Assembly: GCA_023053685.1 (NCBI GenBank)
Contig: JALIGW010000002.1
Span: 42,228,720 to 42,292,719, forward strand
Source of the DNA: Diadophis punctatus similis
Lineage: Eukaryota > Chordata > Lepidosauria > Squamata > Dipsadidae
Length of the DNA stretch: 64,000 nucleotides
Direction: 5' to 3'
Shown: one piece after another, positions 15,597 through 27,192 of the stretch
How the letters are laid out: each line of letters starts with the position of its first letter
How positions within the stretch are numbered: position 1 is the stretch's first letter
Notes under the pieces: generated by a model
Told to the model about the DNA's origin: nothing
The model's input: only the letters and a program-made list of their open reading frames with translations
The model's database searches: none
Program-made: the position numbers and the translations under genes

Positions 15597-17243
15597 GGTC
15601 TGGGCACATAGACTGAGCCCTTCCCTGGGAGTTCTTCTGTGCGGATGCGCCCAACAGCAGCGGCGGCAGTGGCAGTGGGGGCAGAGCTTGCCTGTGCTCT
15701 CCACCATCCCGGAACTGCGCCGCCCCGGGGAGTTCCCTGTCATGTGCTGGCATGTGTTGGCATGTCCCCTGTCATTGGCTGGGATATGCAGCAGCCCCAG
15801 GACACTGCTCCATTTATGGTTCTAGGCTTCTAGCAAGATGGACTGACTCCCCAACCAAGCCTCAAAACAACAATGCAGGGAGAGGCGTGGCTTCGGAAGG
15901 CAGTTGCAAACGGCACCTCAGGCGCTTCCCCAACAAGACACCATTGCTGCGCCACTCATGGGCCGTTTGGCACTGCAGAGCTCTCCGCCTGCTCGGCCGG
16001 CTGTCAATCAGGGGGAAGAAAGATGATGTAGTTTTTTTAGCTGCCTTTTTTTAGCACCGCAATCCATTTGAGTGGGAATGGGACACACAGGCGCATGTAC
16101 CCCACACTGACCTGCGTTCAAACATAAACTTTTCCATCTCCACCAAGGGCCACACGCTTCCAAAGTCTCCCCCCACACCTCGCCATGAGAGAGTGTGCTC
16201 AGCAGCGATCCCTCTCCCCAAAGTGTCGGCAGCTTTTCAGCCTGAAAAGAGGGCAAAGAGCATGGTGCTGGCTATCTCAGCCGCTGCCCCTCTCAGACCC
16301 ACAGCAACAGCAGCTGTGTCTCCAACAACGGCTGGCCGCCTACCCATTGCCCGGGCCGGGCTGGACGCAGACCTTGGAAGGCAAGTGAGCATGGGGGACT
16401 GGCCGGGAAAGCTGCTAGCACCCTTCCCTGTGGCCGGCCTGCCCCAACATGCTTTCCTGCATTTCACATGGCCTTCCACTTGCCTGCCTTCACAAGCTGG
16501 CTACGGGGACATCTGGAAGGCCGCATGGAAGACAGGAAAGCAGGTTGGGGCTGTGGGGAAGGAAGTAGGCTGCTACCTCCCTTCCCTGCCACCCCGACAT
16601 GCTTTCCTGCCTTCCACGTAGCCTTCCGCTTGCCTGCCTTCACAAGCTGGCCATGGGGACACAGAAAGGCCACATGGAAGTCAGGAAAGCATGTTGGGGC
16701 TGCGAGCCACGGGGAATGGAGTGAGAAAGCAGGCTGGGATAGGGGGCAGGGGTAGCTAGATAGGCTGCAACTTTGCAGGCTTACTTGGCAGGCAGATCAG
16801 GGGTGCAGCGCTTCAGGCAGGCAAGTTGCAGAACAGAGACTGGGAGGGGCAGGGCAAGCGAGTGGTGACCGGGGGACCAGTTCGGGGGCATGGCCAGCCA
16901 GCCATCGCTACCGGTCCGGGAACCACCAGCAGCCACCGCTACCGGTAAGCCCAAATCGGTCCGAACTGGTAGCATTTCACCCCTGCATGCAACCCACAAA
17001 TTACTCACACCAATATAAATTATTATTCTGCTGAATGCCTGAGCATTGAAATTAAAGCCTGCTTCTCCAGGAAGGATCCCACTTCCTTACACTTGGAAGA
17101 CTTTCTGTCAAGATTTTATTTGGAATGAATGGAATATTTATTTTACCAAGTTTTCCAAGGCTATGGGGTTTCATTTTGTTTTGGGGTTGGGTTGGGTTTT
17201 GGGTACCTTTGAGTCAGTATTGGCTCCTGGCAATTGCCTAGAC

Positions 17244-18123
17244 CCGTGATGGTGAACCTATGGCACGCGTGCCACAAGTGGCATGCAGAGCCATATCAGT
17301 GAGCATGTGAGGTCAGGTCTGGCGCGCATGCACGTGCCGGCCAGCTGATTTTTGGGCCTTCTGGGCCCACTGGGAGTTGGGAAACAGCCTGTTTTCAGCC
17401 TTTGGAGGGGGTGGGAAAGGTCCATTGTTTGCTCTCCCCAAGCTCCAGAGCCTTTCTAGGAGCCTGGGGTGGGCAAAAACAGCCTTCCCCACCCCCAGGA
17501 GGTTCTCCGGAGGTTGGAAATGTTCTGTTTGCCTACTTCCGGTTGAACCGGAAGTTCCATTTTTTTTTGCTCTCCCCAGGCTTCAGAGCCTTTCTAGGAG
17601 CCTGGGGAGGGCAAAAATGCCCTTCCCTATCCCCCCGGAGGCCCTCTGGAGGCCAGAAATGGCCCATTTCCCAACTTGAAGAAGCCTGGGAAGAGCAAAA
17701 AAATGGAACTTCCGGTTCAACCGGAAGTCAGCAAAAGGAATGTTTCCAGCCTCCGGAGGACTTCTGGCGGGATGGGGAAGGCCATTTTTTCCCTCCCCAG
17801 TCTCATAGAAAGGCTCTGAAGCTTGGGGAGAGCAAAAAAATGGAACTTCCAGTTCAACCAGAACTTGGCAAATGAGCCATTTTCTGCCTCCGGAGGGACT
17901 CCAGGGGAGTGGAGAAGGCCACTTTCGCCCTCCCCAGGCTCCTAGAAAGGCTCTGAAACCTGGGGAGAGAGAAAAATGGGCTTGCCATCGCGTGCCAGGA
18001 GGGGGGGTCATGCACGCATGCGTGGGGCCCCCCCCACATGGAATTAAGGGTATGGGCATGCACATGCACAGCCCCCCACCCCTCCCTTTTGGCACGTGAA
18101 CCATAAAAGTTTCTCCATCACTG
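17244..18123. mobile_element. hAT-type MITE, GATGGCGAACC terminal family, 880 bp
   Basis: The left end is CCGTGATGGTGAACC (first bases mutated from CAGTGATGG) and the right end CCATCACTG. The duplication GCCTAGAC lies at 17236-17243 and 18124-18131. The interior is GC-rich and made of repeated modules in alternating orientation: 'cagagcctttctaggagcct' (and inverted forms) and the palindrome 'acttccggttgaaccggaag'. It interrupts a composite repeat whose uninterrupted form is at 10679. The frames over it are not genes. Confidence 0.9.
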
Positions 18124-18250
18124 GCCTAGACTAATCCCTGCAGTTTTCTTAGCAATATTTTGCAGTGGTTTGTCAATGTCTCCTTCTTAGTCTGAAACAG
18201 AGTGACTGTCCTAGCTTGGCTTTGTGTCTAAGGTAGGACTATAATCAAAT
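18124..18250. repeat. Interspersed repeat, copy 2 of a composite unit
   Basis: The counterpart of 10679-10798, split by the hAT element at 17244-18123; its left part is at about 17205-17243. It joins CR1 sequence at the same point as copy 1. Confidence 0.65.
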
Positions 18251-18880
18251 CAGGATAAAGCTGGAAGGGACCTTGGGGGTCTTCTAGTCCAACCCCCTGC
18301 TCAAGCAGGAGATCCTATACCATTTCAGACAAGTGAGTGTCCAGTCTCTTCTTAAAAACCTCCAATTTTGAATCACCCACAACTTCTGAAGACAAACTGT
18401 TCTCAGTGTTAGGAAGTTCCTCCTTAATTCCACGTTGCTTATTTCCTTGATTAGTTTCCATCCATTTTTTCCATCCATTTTTTCCTTGTCCTGCCCTCTG
18501 GTGCTTTGGAAAATAAATTGACTCCCTCCTCTTTGTGGCAGCCTCTCAAATACTGGAATACTGCTATCATGTTTTCCCTAGTCCTTCTTTTCTCTAGACC
18601 AGGGGTGTTAAACTCACATCATTACGGCAGTGTCACATGATGTATCAGGACTTTTTTTTCCCCTTCGCTAAACCGGGCATGGGCGTGCCAGTGCATGATA
18701 CATCCAGCCCACAGGCCCGGAGTCTGACAGTCCTGCTCTATACTAACCAAACCCAAATCCTGCAACCGTTCTTCATATGTTTTAGTCTCCAGGCCTTTAA
18801 TCATGTTAGTTGCTCTTCTTTGCACTTTTTCCAAAGTCTCAACATCATTTTTCAGCTTGGTGCCTTAATTGCTACACCCT
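18251..18880 (-). mobile_element. CR1 LINE fragment interrupted by a MITE
   Basis: Minus-strand CR1 3' region: 'gctggaagggaccttggggg' at 18260, then C-terminal ORF2 sequence. A frame at 18834-18622 begins with the CR1-typical VQRRAT motif before running into the inserted MITE (18600-18735). It carries stops and a short tandem ('ccatccattttttcc' twice near 18460-18485). Confidence 0.82.
18600..18735. mobile_element. hAT-type MITE in CR1, CAGGGGTGTTAAACTC family
   Basis: A 136 bp element. The left end CAGGGGTGTTAAACTC pairs with the right end GAGTCTGACAGTCCTG. The duplication is CTCTAGAC at 18592-18599 and CTCTATAC at 18736-18743 (one mismatch). It is related by its ends to the element at 23857-24297, and is younger than the CR1 copy it splits. 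Confidence 0.85.
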
Positions 18881-19139
18881 GAACCTGAAATACGCTAAAT
18901 TGAAAACTAAGATTAAAGATAAATGCTGATATGACACTAGGTATTAAAAAAAACAATTAAGCAATCAGCTAAAGTAGCACCTAACAGCAGAAATAAATAA
19001 GCTGGAGTTATATATATATCAGCAGAAAGGGGAGATTAACATTCAGATTTAAAGGACTTGAAAAATGAGTATGAATTTGTATGGGAAGATAATGACAACA
19101 TCTATCAGGAAAGCATTCTCAGGAAGAACCACTATAAAG

Positions 19140-19331
19140 AACACTGTTAGCTTCCCACCAAAGTGGTACCTATTTATCTACTTGCATTTACATGTTTTTA
19201 AACTGTTAGGTGGGCATGAGTTGGGGCAGGAATGGGAGCTTACTCAGTTGTGTTGTGGTCAGGTCCCAAATTTGGGCTGTCAATTTCCAGTTGACAAGCT
19301 CAGCATCTTAACTGCTGGTCCATTGTGCCCA
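19140..19331 (-). mobile_element. tRNA-derived SINE, second family
   Basis: On the minus strand the head reads 'gggcacaatggaccagcagt' followed by 'taagatgctgagcttgtcaa', a tRNA-like head with box A and box B spacing that I recognise from a widespread squamate SINE. The body continues to 'ccactttggtgggaag'. A short CCCA run follows at 19328-19345. Confidence 0.7.
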
Positions 19332-19345
19332 CCCACCCACCCACA

Positions 19346-20760
19346 CTAATACATAGTATTTATGAAATGTGCTGCTTCATATAAAAATACCACAAAATTA
19401 TAGGAAATAACAAATGGAAAAAGCAAACATAAAGTCTATCAACTGTCAACTGTTATGCAATAAAATACTCTCTATGTGAATATAAGATTTCATAGATTCA
19501 CAGCCTCATTCCTATATGTATCCAGATTACAATAAAATGAGTTTAGGAGACTAGTACGGTAGTTAAATTCCATTGTACTTGCTACTACCCAGGCATTGAA
19601 TTGCACAGCATTTTAGGTAAATTAATCAGCATGGGATGATGAAATTAAAAATAACCCAGTAATGACACTCCCCTTTATACATACTAAATATATCCTTGAA
19701 AAAGAAAATAAAAACTTAATGGATATTTTTCATTCTGCTTTATGTCCAGCGCTATAAACAATTTCTCCATCCTAGTAGCATTATGAATTCCAGATATCAG
19801 TTATGAAGAATGTGAATATGAAATACAGAATATTTGAATGCAATAATGATCATTGCTCATTGATATACCTCTAATATATAACAAATATAAAGACTATATA
19901 TTCCAGGAAATAAATCTACAGTATGTGGCTATTAGGAATCAAAAACTTGAGAACAAATAATACATCAATTATATTTTAAGAATACAAATACCTACAAAAT
20001 ATAAATAGCCACTGTCTTTACTGTCATTTAGTGGCTATCCATATTTTTTTCTGCCTAGATATAATAATGTTATCATATTCTAAATTCTTAAGTCTATTTG
20101 TTCTGTTGTCTTGCAGGGTTTTTTTCCTAACTGTAAACTGTTTGCCATTTTAGATAGACCCTTCCTTAAGATCATCCAAAATATAATTCTATTTGAGATT
20201 TGAGATTTTATTTTTAAATGTTTATTTCAATTAAATTGTTAATTAATAGCCAACTGATATATCATTTAAAATATCTTTATCCATTTAGCAGTTCTATCTT
20301 ATGCATCACATAAAAATGGTGTGATTAAAAAGACACTTTCCTTTTAAGGAAAGAAATTTCAAAAGATTATGTGCTTTGAGTAATATTTTCTATTTCTATT
20401 ACATAGTTCACATGTTGCTGTCAGTTACATCAGTGTCATTCTTGCTGTGATTTATCTCAGCAGATGAATGACAAATTTAAGACTTATCACAGTAAAAGAA
20501 GAAAGGAAAAAATAAAGAGATATATAACATTTACAATGAATGCAAACCAAAAGGTGCCATGAATTTTTAAATTTTGATAGACATATGTTAAGTACAGCTG
20601 TGAACCAAAGTATCAAATTGTAAACTCATACGTTCTCTGACACGTTATAAAATAAATGTATTAAATTTCTTTTTCTTACTTCCTATTGATAAGAGCAATA
20701 GCTTATATTTACTTCAAGCTTTTTTAAAATTGTATGGAATTAGAAGGCATATCATAAATT
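19346..20760. other. Unassigned AT-rich intergenic DNA
   Basis: About 1.4 kb, strongly AT-rich; no gene or repeat recognised. Confidence 0.6.
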
Positions 20761-21327
20761 AATACAATTGAGAGAGTCCAGAAATATTTCACAAGAAGAG
20801 TCTTCCACGCCTCTGCTCGCAATAAAATACCTTATTCCACCAGACTTGAAATATTGGGATTAGACAATTTACAACTATGTCGCCTCCGATCTGAGCGAAA
20901 TGTAGTTCAAAAAATCATATACAAAAATGTCCTTCCTGTCAATGATTACTTCAGCTTCAACCGCAACAATACACGAGCACGTAATAGATTCAAACTCAAT
21001 GTAAACCGCTCGAAACTCGACTGCAGAAAATACGACTTCAGCAACAGAGTGATCAATGCCTGGGATGCACTACCTGACTCTGTGGTTTCTTCCCCAAACC
21101 CCAAAAACTTTAACCTTAGACTGTCTACAGTCGACCTCTCCCCGTTTCTAAGAGGTCTGTAAGGTGTGTGCATAAGCGCACCACTGTGCCTACCGTCCCT
21201 GTCCTACTGTCCTATTGTCCTCTTTTATTGGTACTTTTTTACTTATGTTATGTTTATACAAACAACTACTATTCTGTACATGTTTGACAAAATAAATAAA
21301 TAAAATAAAATAAATAAATAAATAAAT
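20761..21327 (+). mobile_element. LINE fragment, CR1/L2-like, (TAAA)n tail, copy 1
   Basis: A 5'-truncated non-LTR element: the C-terminal end of the reverse transcriptase ORF, a 3' UTR with 'ctgtacatgtttgacaaaat', then an AAATA/TAAA tail. Two further copies lie on the other strand at 31634 and 45972. The frame at 20764-21162 is open, so this copy is the best preserved of the three. Confidence 0.82.
20764..21162 (+). pseudogene. C-terminal RT-associated region of a CR1/L2-like LINE
   Basis: About 130 codons remain open, starting with IERVQKYFTRRV, passing through RLEILGLDNLQLCRLRSER and ending with ...DLSPFLRGL. The pattern VQ-x-x-F-x-x-R followed by RL-x-x-LGL is the conserved tail after the reverse transcriptase in CR1, L2 and Jockey-type elements. 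The catalytic palm and endonuclease are absent, so it cannot function. The internal Met at 20854 is not a real start, as homology begins earlier. Confidence 0.8.
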
Positions 21328-21423
21328 CATGGAAACACTTTGTAAAGGGAAAGGTACTCCCGCAGAGCTATATTTTTTTAGAATGCCCCCAACATGTTCT
21401 TAAAACCTATGTTTTATGTCCAT

Positions 21424-21515
21424 AAAGGCAGTTTGGTCTAGTGGTTGAGGCACTAGGCTAGAAAGCCTGAAACCATCTCCTCTTTCTCTCTCTCTCTCTA
21501 TATATATATATATAA
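21424..21515 (+). mobile_element. SINE head followed by CT/TA repeat
   Basis: 'ggcagtttggtctagtggtt' is the tRNA-like head of the same SINE family as 36424-36965. Only the head remains; CT and TA dinucleotide runs (21479-21513) follow. Confidence 0.6.
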
Positions 21516-23025
21516 CATATAGATATCCACCAAAATCTATTGTGCAAAAGAATTCACACAATGTAAATTTCTTTACAGTGATTTCCTAAGGCTACTACAC
21601 AGGATCAATTTAGTATTCAGTGTTTTACATATTTCTTCTTTCTCACATAACTTGTAAGAAGGACAGGTAGTTGTATAGAGGACACATTTGTGAGAGAGCT
21701 GCTCTGATTTGAAGTATATCAAGGTCAAATATTTAATGACAGCAACTGACCCATTGTCCTCTCCTCCCACCCACCCCCACTTCCCACCCCTAAGAATCTA
21801 ATCATTCCTCCTAGCAGTCACTGTGCCCTTCAGGAACTGAGAACTGGTGTCAATTTTTCCTTGCTCTTTTAGAAAGAGTGAAATGAGATGGTTCAGTTGT
21901 CTGAGAGACAGAGTGTCTGACATCATCACTGAGTGCTCTGGCCTGATTGTCTGATGCATAATAGAGGGAGACAAAGGGGGAAAATGAGCAGCAACTTTCA
22001 GGAAATGACTCGATGGAAGCTAGTACTTATATTTAATGCAACATTTTTAATAATATAAATCTGCATTCGAAGTATTTTGCACGTCCACTTTATGTTTTAA
22101 AGGTTTACTACATCTAAGGAGAAAATTGCTGCTGTATCTTCCATAGTCTATGACCACCGTATATATAATCTTGTGCTGCTTCAATGAAAACAAGTGTGTT
22201 TGGTGGGGGGATTTGTCTGCCCTGCAACAGGGAGAAATAAGCTTATTTCCTCAGTCCATATCTGGAAAACATTTGCTTTTCGGTGTGTTTCTCCTAGGCT
22301 TTTCTTCTTCATTGGACAGGCTGATTTCTCAGCCTGTCCAGTGAAGCTTCCTTTTCTCAAGCTCATTGTTCAGCCGAAAGTAGCCAAATTCTGAAGTTGT
22401 ACCCAATGAGAACCAAGAAGGAAAGCAACAGTTTGGATATACAGTGTGTTATAAGAGGCATGCAAATCACAAGAATCCTGCATGTCAGGATTCATTATTG
22501 CATCTTAGATTGAATTGGGATGGAATAATGGGAGATCCAAGTTGAGGGCTGTCCATAGCAATTCTCATTGGGTGCAATTGGCCATTCAGTTTTTCTCAGG
22601 CCAGCCTATCACCAGATTTGCTGATCTGAAAAAACAAAGGAATACTAACTTGGGTTCCTGGGTAAAAGGCAGAGTATAACTTCAACAAACAAACAAATAA
22701 TGCATGAGGTTTACTGATTTTGCTAAAGATATAGTAATCTTAATAGTGACCTTTATTTGGATAGCATTGAGCAAGTTGTCTGAACTGGTTGCCAGGTTTA
22801 GAAACTACAGTTTTGTTAACTTTCCTAAATCACGTCACTCACAATGGACTGATGCTTTGTAAAATATTTGCTCATATGCATGAATGCATGACCTGATCGT
22901 TAAGGGATTGTAAGAGATGACCACGCTGAGACAGATGAAGGTGCAAATGCACCATGAGTCATGAGTCCTTTTGCACCCACAAGAGATCTAAGTCCAGCCC
23001 ACCTTGAATTCTTTCTACTCTTATC
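21516..23025. other. Unassigned DNA with one short hairpin
   Basis: No gene or repeat family seen. At 22312-22346, 'ttggacaggctga' and 'tcagcctgtcca' form a compact stem with a 4-base loop. It is too short to call an RNA gene. Confidence 0.5.
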
Positions 23026-23269
23026 TGAGCTGAAGTGGTGCAGTGGTTAAATGCAGCCAGTGCAGGCTGACTGCTAGTTCAACAGTTCAGCTGTTCAAAT
23101 CTCACTAGGCTCAAGGTTGACTCAGCCTTCCATCCTTCCGAGGTCGGTAAAATGAGGACCCAGATTGTTGGGGGCAATATGCTGAACTCTGTAAACCGCT
23201 TAGAGAGTGCTGTAAAGCACTATGAAGCGGTATATAAGAAAAGTGCTATTGCTATTGCTATTGCTATTA
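23026..23269 (+). mobile_element. tRNA-derived squamate SINE
   Basis: Near full length: head 'gagctgaagtggtgcagtgg', body with 'gactcagccttccatccttc' and 'ccagattgttgggggcaata', tail of four CTATTG-like units. It is very close to the copy at 48514-48749, including the 'gctagttcanc' stretch, so both belong to one recent subfamily. Confidence 0.88.
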
Positions 23270-23848
23270 TCTCCTGCTAATTTCCCTTGGCTGTTAGTAG
23301 TTCAGATTCTTGTAGAGAGCTTAATAAATCTTTATAGTCATTTGAACTGTCTGGACCTCCTGATTTTTCTGGTGCTTGACAGGAATAGAAGAATACCACA
23401 AACACACATACATACACACAAACAAACACATCACTTTGAACATATGGATCTTGAACTTAATCTTTATAACTGGTGTCTTCCAAGATCTTCCAATGTTTTA
23501 TTTTTCACAAGAGGAAGTCATCTTGTTCCTGTTGATCTTTCATTGGCCAGATATTCATCCTCTAGGCAGTCCTGAACAATCTGGAATCTATCATAGGTGT
23601 TACCAGGATTGCTGCCTTTCTGAATTTTCCAGACACAAACAAAATGAATGCTTTGATAAGTTTACCTTTTGTAAGGACAGAAAATAAAATAGTGGGCCAT
23701 AGCCTTCTCATATCTTATTGAGTAGGGTTTTTTTAATGTTCAAAAACAGGAAAAGATACCCTGGATTGACAAGGAGACACTAGAGGAGATTGTGAAAACA
23801 GAGCAGAGTATGATGTATCTATGAGTTCCTTTTTATACAAGATGAATG
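23270..23848. other. Unassigned DNA
   Basis: Nothing recognised apart from a short CA-rich stretch near 23400-23430. Confidence 0.5.
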
Positions 23849-23856
23849 GCTTAGTG

Positions 23857-24297
23857 CAGGGGTATCAAACTTAAGGCCAGGGGCCAGATTCGGCCCACGG
23901 GTGCTTAGATCTTGGAAATAGCAAAGGACTAGCCCACAGCAAAGGCCACCTTGGAAATAGCAAAGAACTGGCCCACGGTACTTCTGCCAGCGAAAACAGA
24001 TTCCTGAGCTCTGTTTTTGGCTGCCACAGACTCCTGCAAACCTCTGCCAGTGAAAATGGAGCTTGGGAGGGCCGCCCGAGCTCCATTTCATTGGCAGAGG
24101 GTTGCAGGAGGCCATGGCAGCCGAAAATGGAGCTCGGGAGCCCATTTTCGCCGGCAGAGCACTCAGGCCACCACAGGTACCCCCGACATGAGTGACGTCG
24201 AGCTGGCCATGCCCATCCCAGCCACGCCCACCCTGACCCCCCGAGGTCAAACACAACCCTGATGCGGCCCTCAATGAAATCGAGTTTGACACCCCTG
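23857..24297. mobile_element. hAT-type MITE, CAGGGGTATCAAAC family
   Basis: A 441 bp element with ends CAGGGGTATCAAAC and GTTTGACACCCCTG. The perfect duplication GCTTAGTG lies at 23849-23856 and 24298-24305. Subterminal 'ggccagattcggccca' and 'gatgcggccctcaatg' are typical of this hAT family. The GC-rich interior repeats 'ctctgccagtgaaaatggag' units in both orientations. The open frames over it are artefacts. Confidence 0.92.
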
Positions 24298-24305
24298 GCT
24301 TAGTG

Positions 24306-25890
24306 GGTTTGTTAGTCAGAGTGTTTTCCTTGAGATTTGTTTTTTAAAAGAGAGAAACATGTGAGCTTGTATATGCAACTCACCTTCTCCTAGGTTTCAC
24401 ATTTCTGGATTACCTAAGGTGCATTTTATGTGGCCTGCAACCCCTTTTCTAAACTTGTAACGTCTTTGAAATAGGTCCTTTGCAATACAAGCTGGGATAT
24501 GGGATGTTCTTTATACTGTTAAAGGAGCCACATTACTCAGTGAGGAAAACAGCCTGTGGAGACAGCTGGAACAGTTTTTGAATCTACTCTGATTGACTTA
24601 CTTCACTGGCACCGAGTGAAAATCTTCTGAGTTTCCCAGGCATTAGCAGCTTTAGAAGTTTACTAACCCTATTCAGGTTTATTTCATAATTCATGGAAAC
24701 AGAAAGTGAGAAGAGAATGACTTCATCTTTCTTTATTCTTCACCTGTTTAGGTAGAAAATTTGAAGAGAATCCCTGCTTGCATTATATGAGTTCCAGATG
24801 ACATGGAAAACTTAGTTGCATACAGACAGAGACAAATTCTTTAAGTTCTGCACACTTTCAGCAAATGCTAATGAGGGGCCACTGCTTTTTTGTTCCTATG
24901 TATTATTACAAATCTTCTAATGCATATATTAATTATTTGGTCTCAGGTGATTTTTATCCTTTCCATATTTCTGTTACCTTTTTAATATGTTTTATCAGTT
25001 TGTTAATTATCCAGAAAACTGGATAATAGTCTGGAAGTGCAATAAATAATTAATCCCTTCCTGCATATTAATTTAAACTACTTCCCTTTTATTTATAATT
25101 TCAACCAACTTATTAATTTAGGCCCCCATTATCTCATGACCAGAATTGTCTGTGTTTTTACTATTTGTCAGTCAGAAATCAAAGAGGAAACTTCTTTATA
25201 CACAAACCCACATTAAAACATATATAATGTTCGAAGGAATTTTGCTTAAGAAGTTGCCCTTCGGTGATCCCAGAAATGGTTATTCCACAGAATGCAAGTT
25301 TCCATTCTTAGGACTGTCAGCAAACAAGTTCTTTCTCTAACCCATTCATAATACTCATTTGCACATGAATTCAGTGATGGAAATCAGTGCAAAGATCATC
25401 CTTTGACTGAAAGCATGTTGAATGAATGGATTCATTAGAACAAAAATAGTTGGTTGTCAACCCAGAGTAGCTATTTAAAGCCACCAGCTTATGCCCACAC
25501 AGCAGTCAGGTCAAAGGTGCTCCCGAGATAAAGGCCTAATTTTAGGCATTGTATACTATCTTTAAATAATGCTGTCATTATATTTTCAAATAAACTATTG
25601 ACTGTGGACATAGCATATTGAGCATCTACCTTTTGAATTTGCAGCCCAATTTGAAATCAATGGATTTCTTCCTTCCCAAAATCATCAGTTTTTATTTTGA
25701 GAGTTCATACTTTTATTTTAAAATTGGAACATATCACTTTGAAGCTGTTTTATGAGCATAAATGACTTTAAGAAATACTCAATGAGTACAGAATGCTGAA
25801 GTCTTTTAACACAGATATTTGTTCCTGGAGATTAATGGCCATTTTCAATTCTTTGCAACATATTTTTGAGAATTTTGTGAGGTGGCTTTC
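24306..25890. other. Unassigned AT-rich intergenic DNA
   Basis: About 1.6 kb; no gene or repeat recognised. Confidence 0.6.
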
Positions 25891-25894
25891 ACAT

Positions 25895-26070
25895 AAATAT
25901 AGATAGAACAATAGAAACATAGGCTTGGAAATAATGTCAATGATCATCTAATCCAACACTCTAAATGATTTACTAGAGTATTTCTCTCAGATGATTACCC
26001 AGCCTCTTCTAATGAAGGAAAACATATTAATTTCTATGGCAGTAGCTGTACTGTTTATGTTTAAGGCAGA
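25895..26070 (-). mobile_element. Old, diverged CR1 fragment
   Basis: 'agaaacataggcttggaaat' and 'gatcatctaatccaacactc' follow the reversed CR1 3' end pattern but with many changes, so this is an older copy than those at 10.8, 18.3 and 29 kb. Confidence 0.55.
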
Positions 26071-27101
26071 TACCAAAAATCCAAAAGTTAATGAGGACTT
26101 GCTAACTTGTATTCTCCAATTGTCATCATCTCATAGATCTTTTTTCAACATGATTTTTTCCACATATTAAACACTAATTAATACTTAATATTAAAGAAAC
26201 CAGTGGGCACTGGTTTTATTGCAGAATCTATTTATTATCCAAGAAGGGACAATAAATTTAGAAATTTTTGTCCCAAATTTTCCCCTATCAAAAAGGTTGT
26301 TACCATTTATCTATCACATATAACTGCAATGAATAAAATTCAGATATTCTATATTTGAACCTGGGAGTAGTCAAATTAAGTTGAGGAAACTTGCTCATTC
26401 ATATCAGTATCATTGTTGGTTTACAGCTGGAGGTTGTATTTTTATGAAAATATCCCAATGATTAAAAAAAGAAAAAAACATTGTTTTTCTTTCTTTAGAT
26501 CAGGGAGAAGATTTGCCCTCAGGGGAAGACATTCTATTTCTAAACTTCTTGTCTCTCTATGTTGAGATTCCGTAGACAAAATGAGGAGAAACAGAAAAGA
26601 GCATTTCCTTATCATTATGAAACTGCTTCAGCATCAAGGCCATTCCTGATATTCAACAAGTACTCATTTGTTATAGGCAACATTATGAGAAAGCAATAAA
26701 GGCAGAAATTATTATCTGAAAAAAAGAGCAATTATCTTCATGACAACAGTAAGCACATTCTATTAGTCACTGACACAGATTGAACTCAACTGCAGTTTAT
26801 ATTATATTTCCAGAACCATCCTGAAACTCAGTACAGATGGACAAAATGTATCCTGTTATTTTGCTTCAACGTTATCAGGATTTTTAAAGATGACTGAGTT
26901 ACACAGAAACTTGATATAATCGGAGAGAAGCTACATTTGCCTGTTGTTGAACAACAGATACAAAGCAATTAGTGCCAGTTAATAGAAAACATTACCAGGA
27001 AGCGTATTGTTATCAATCACATTCCAGTATAAAGCTGGGTGCTTTATTAATGACTGTAATTACAGACTGATGAACTATTCAGATGAAGACTGGCCTTACA
27101 G
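26071..27101. other. Unassigned AT-rich intergenic DNA
   Basis: About 1 kb; nothing recognised. Confidence 0.55.
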
Positions 27102-27192
27102 GGAAGGAAGGAAGGAAGGAAGGAAGGAAGGAAGGAAGGAAGGAAGGAAGGAAGGAAGGAAGGAAGGAAGGAAGGAAGGAAGGAAGGAAGGA
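27102..27192. repeat. (GGAA)n microsatellite
   Basis: About 22 uninterrupted GGAA units. GGAA is the ETS-factor core, and long GGAA arrays are known in mammals to bind ETS-family fusion proteins; nothing in this sequence shows such use here. Frames across it are Arg/Lys/Glu/Gly artefacts. Confidence 0.95.

Noticed and set aside
22312..22346. Compact hairpin considered as a microRNA precursor
   Set aside because: A stem of about 13 bp is too short, and there is no evidence of extended pairing on either side.
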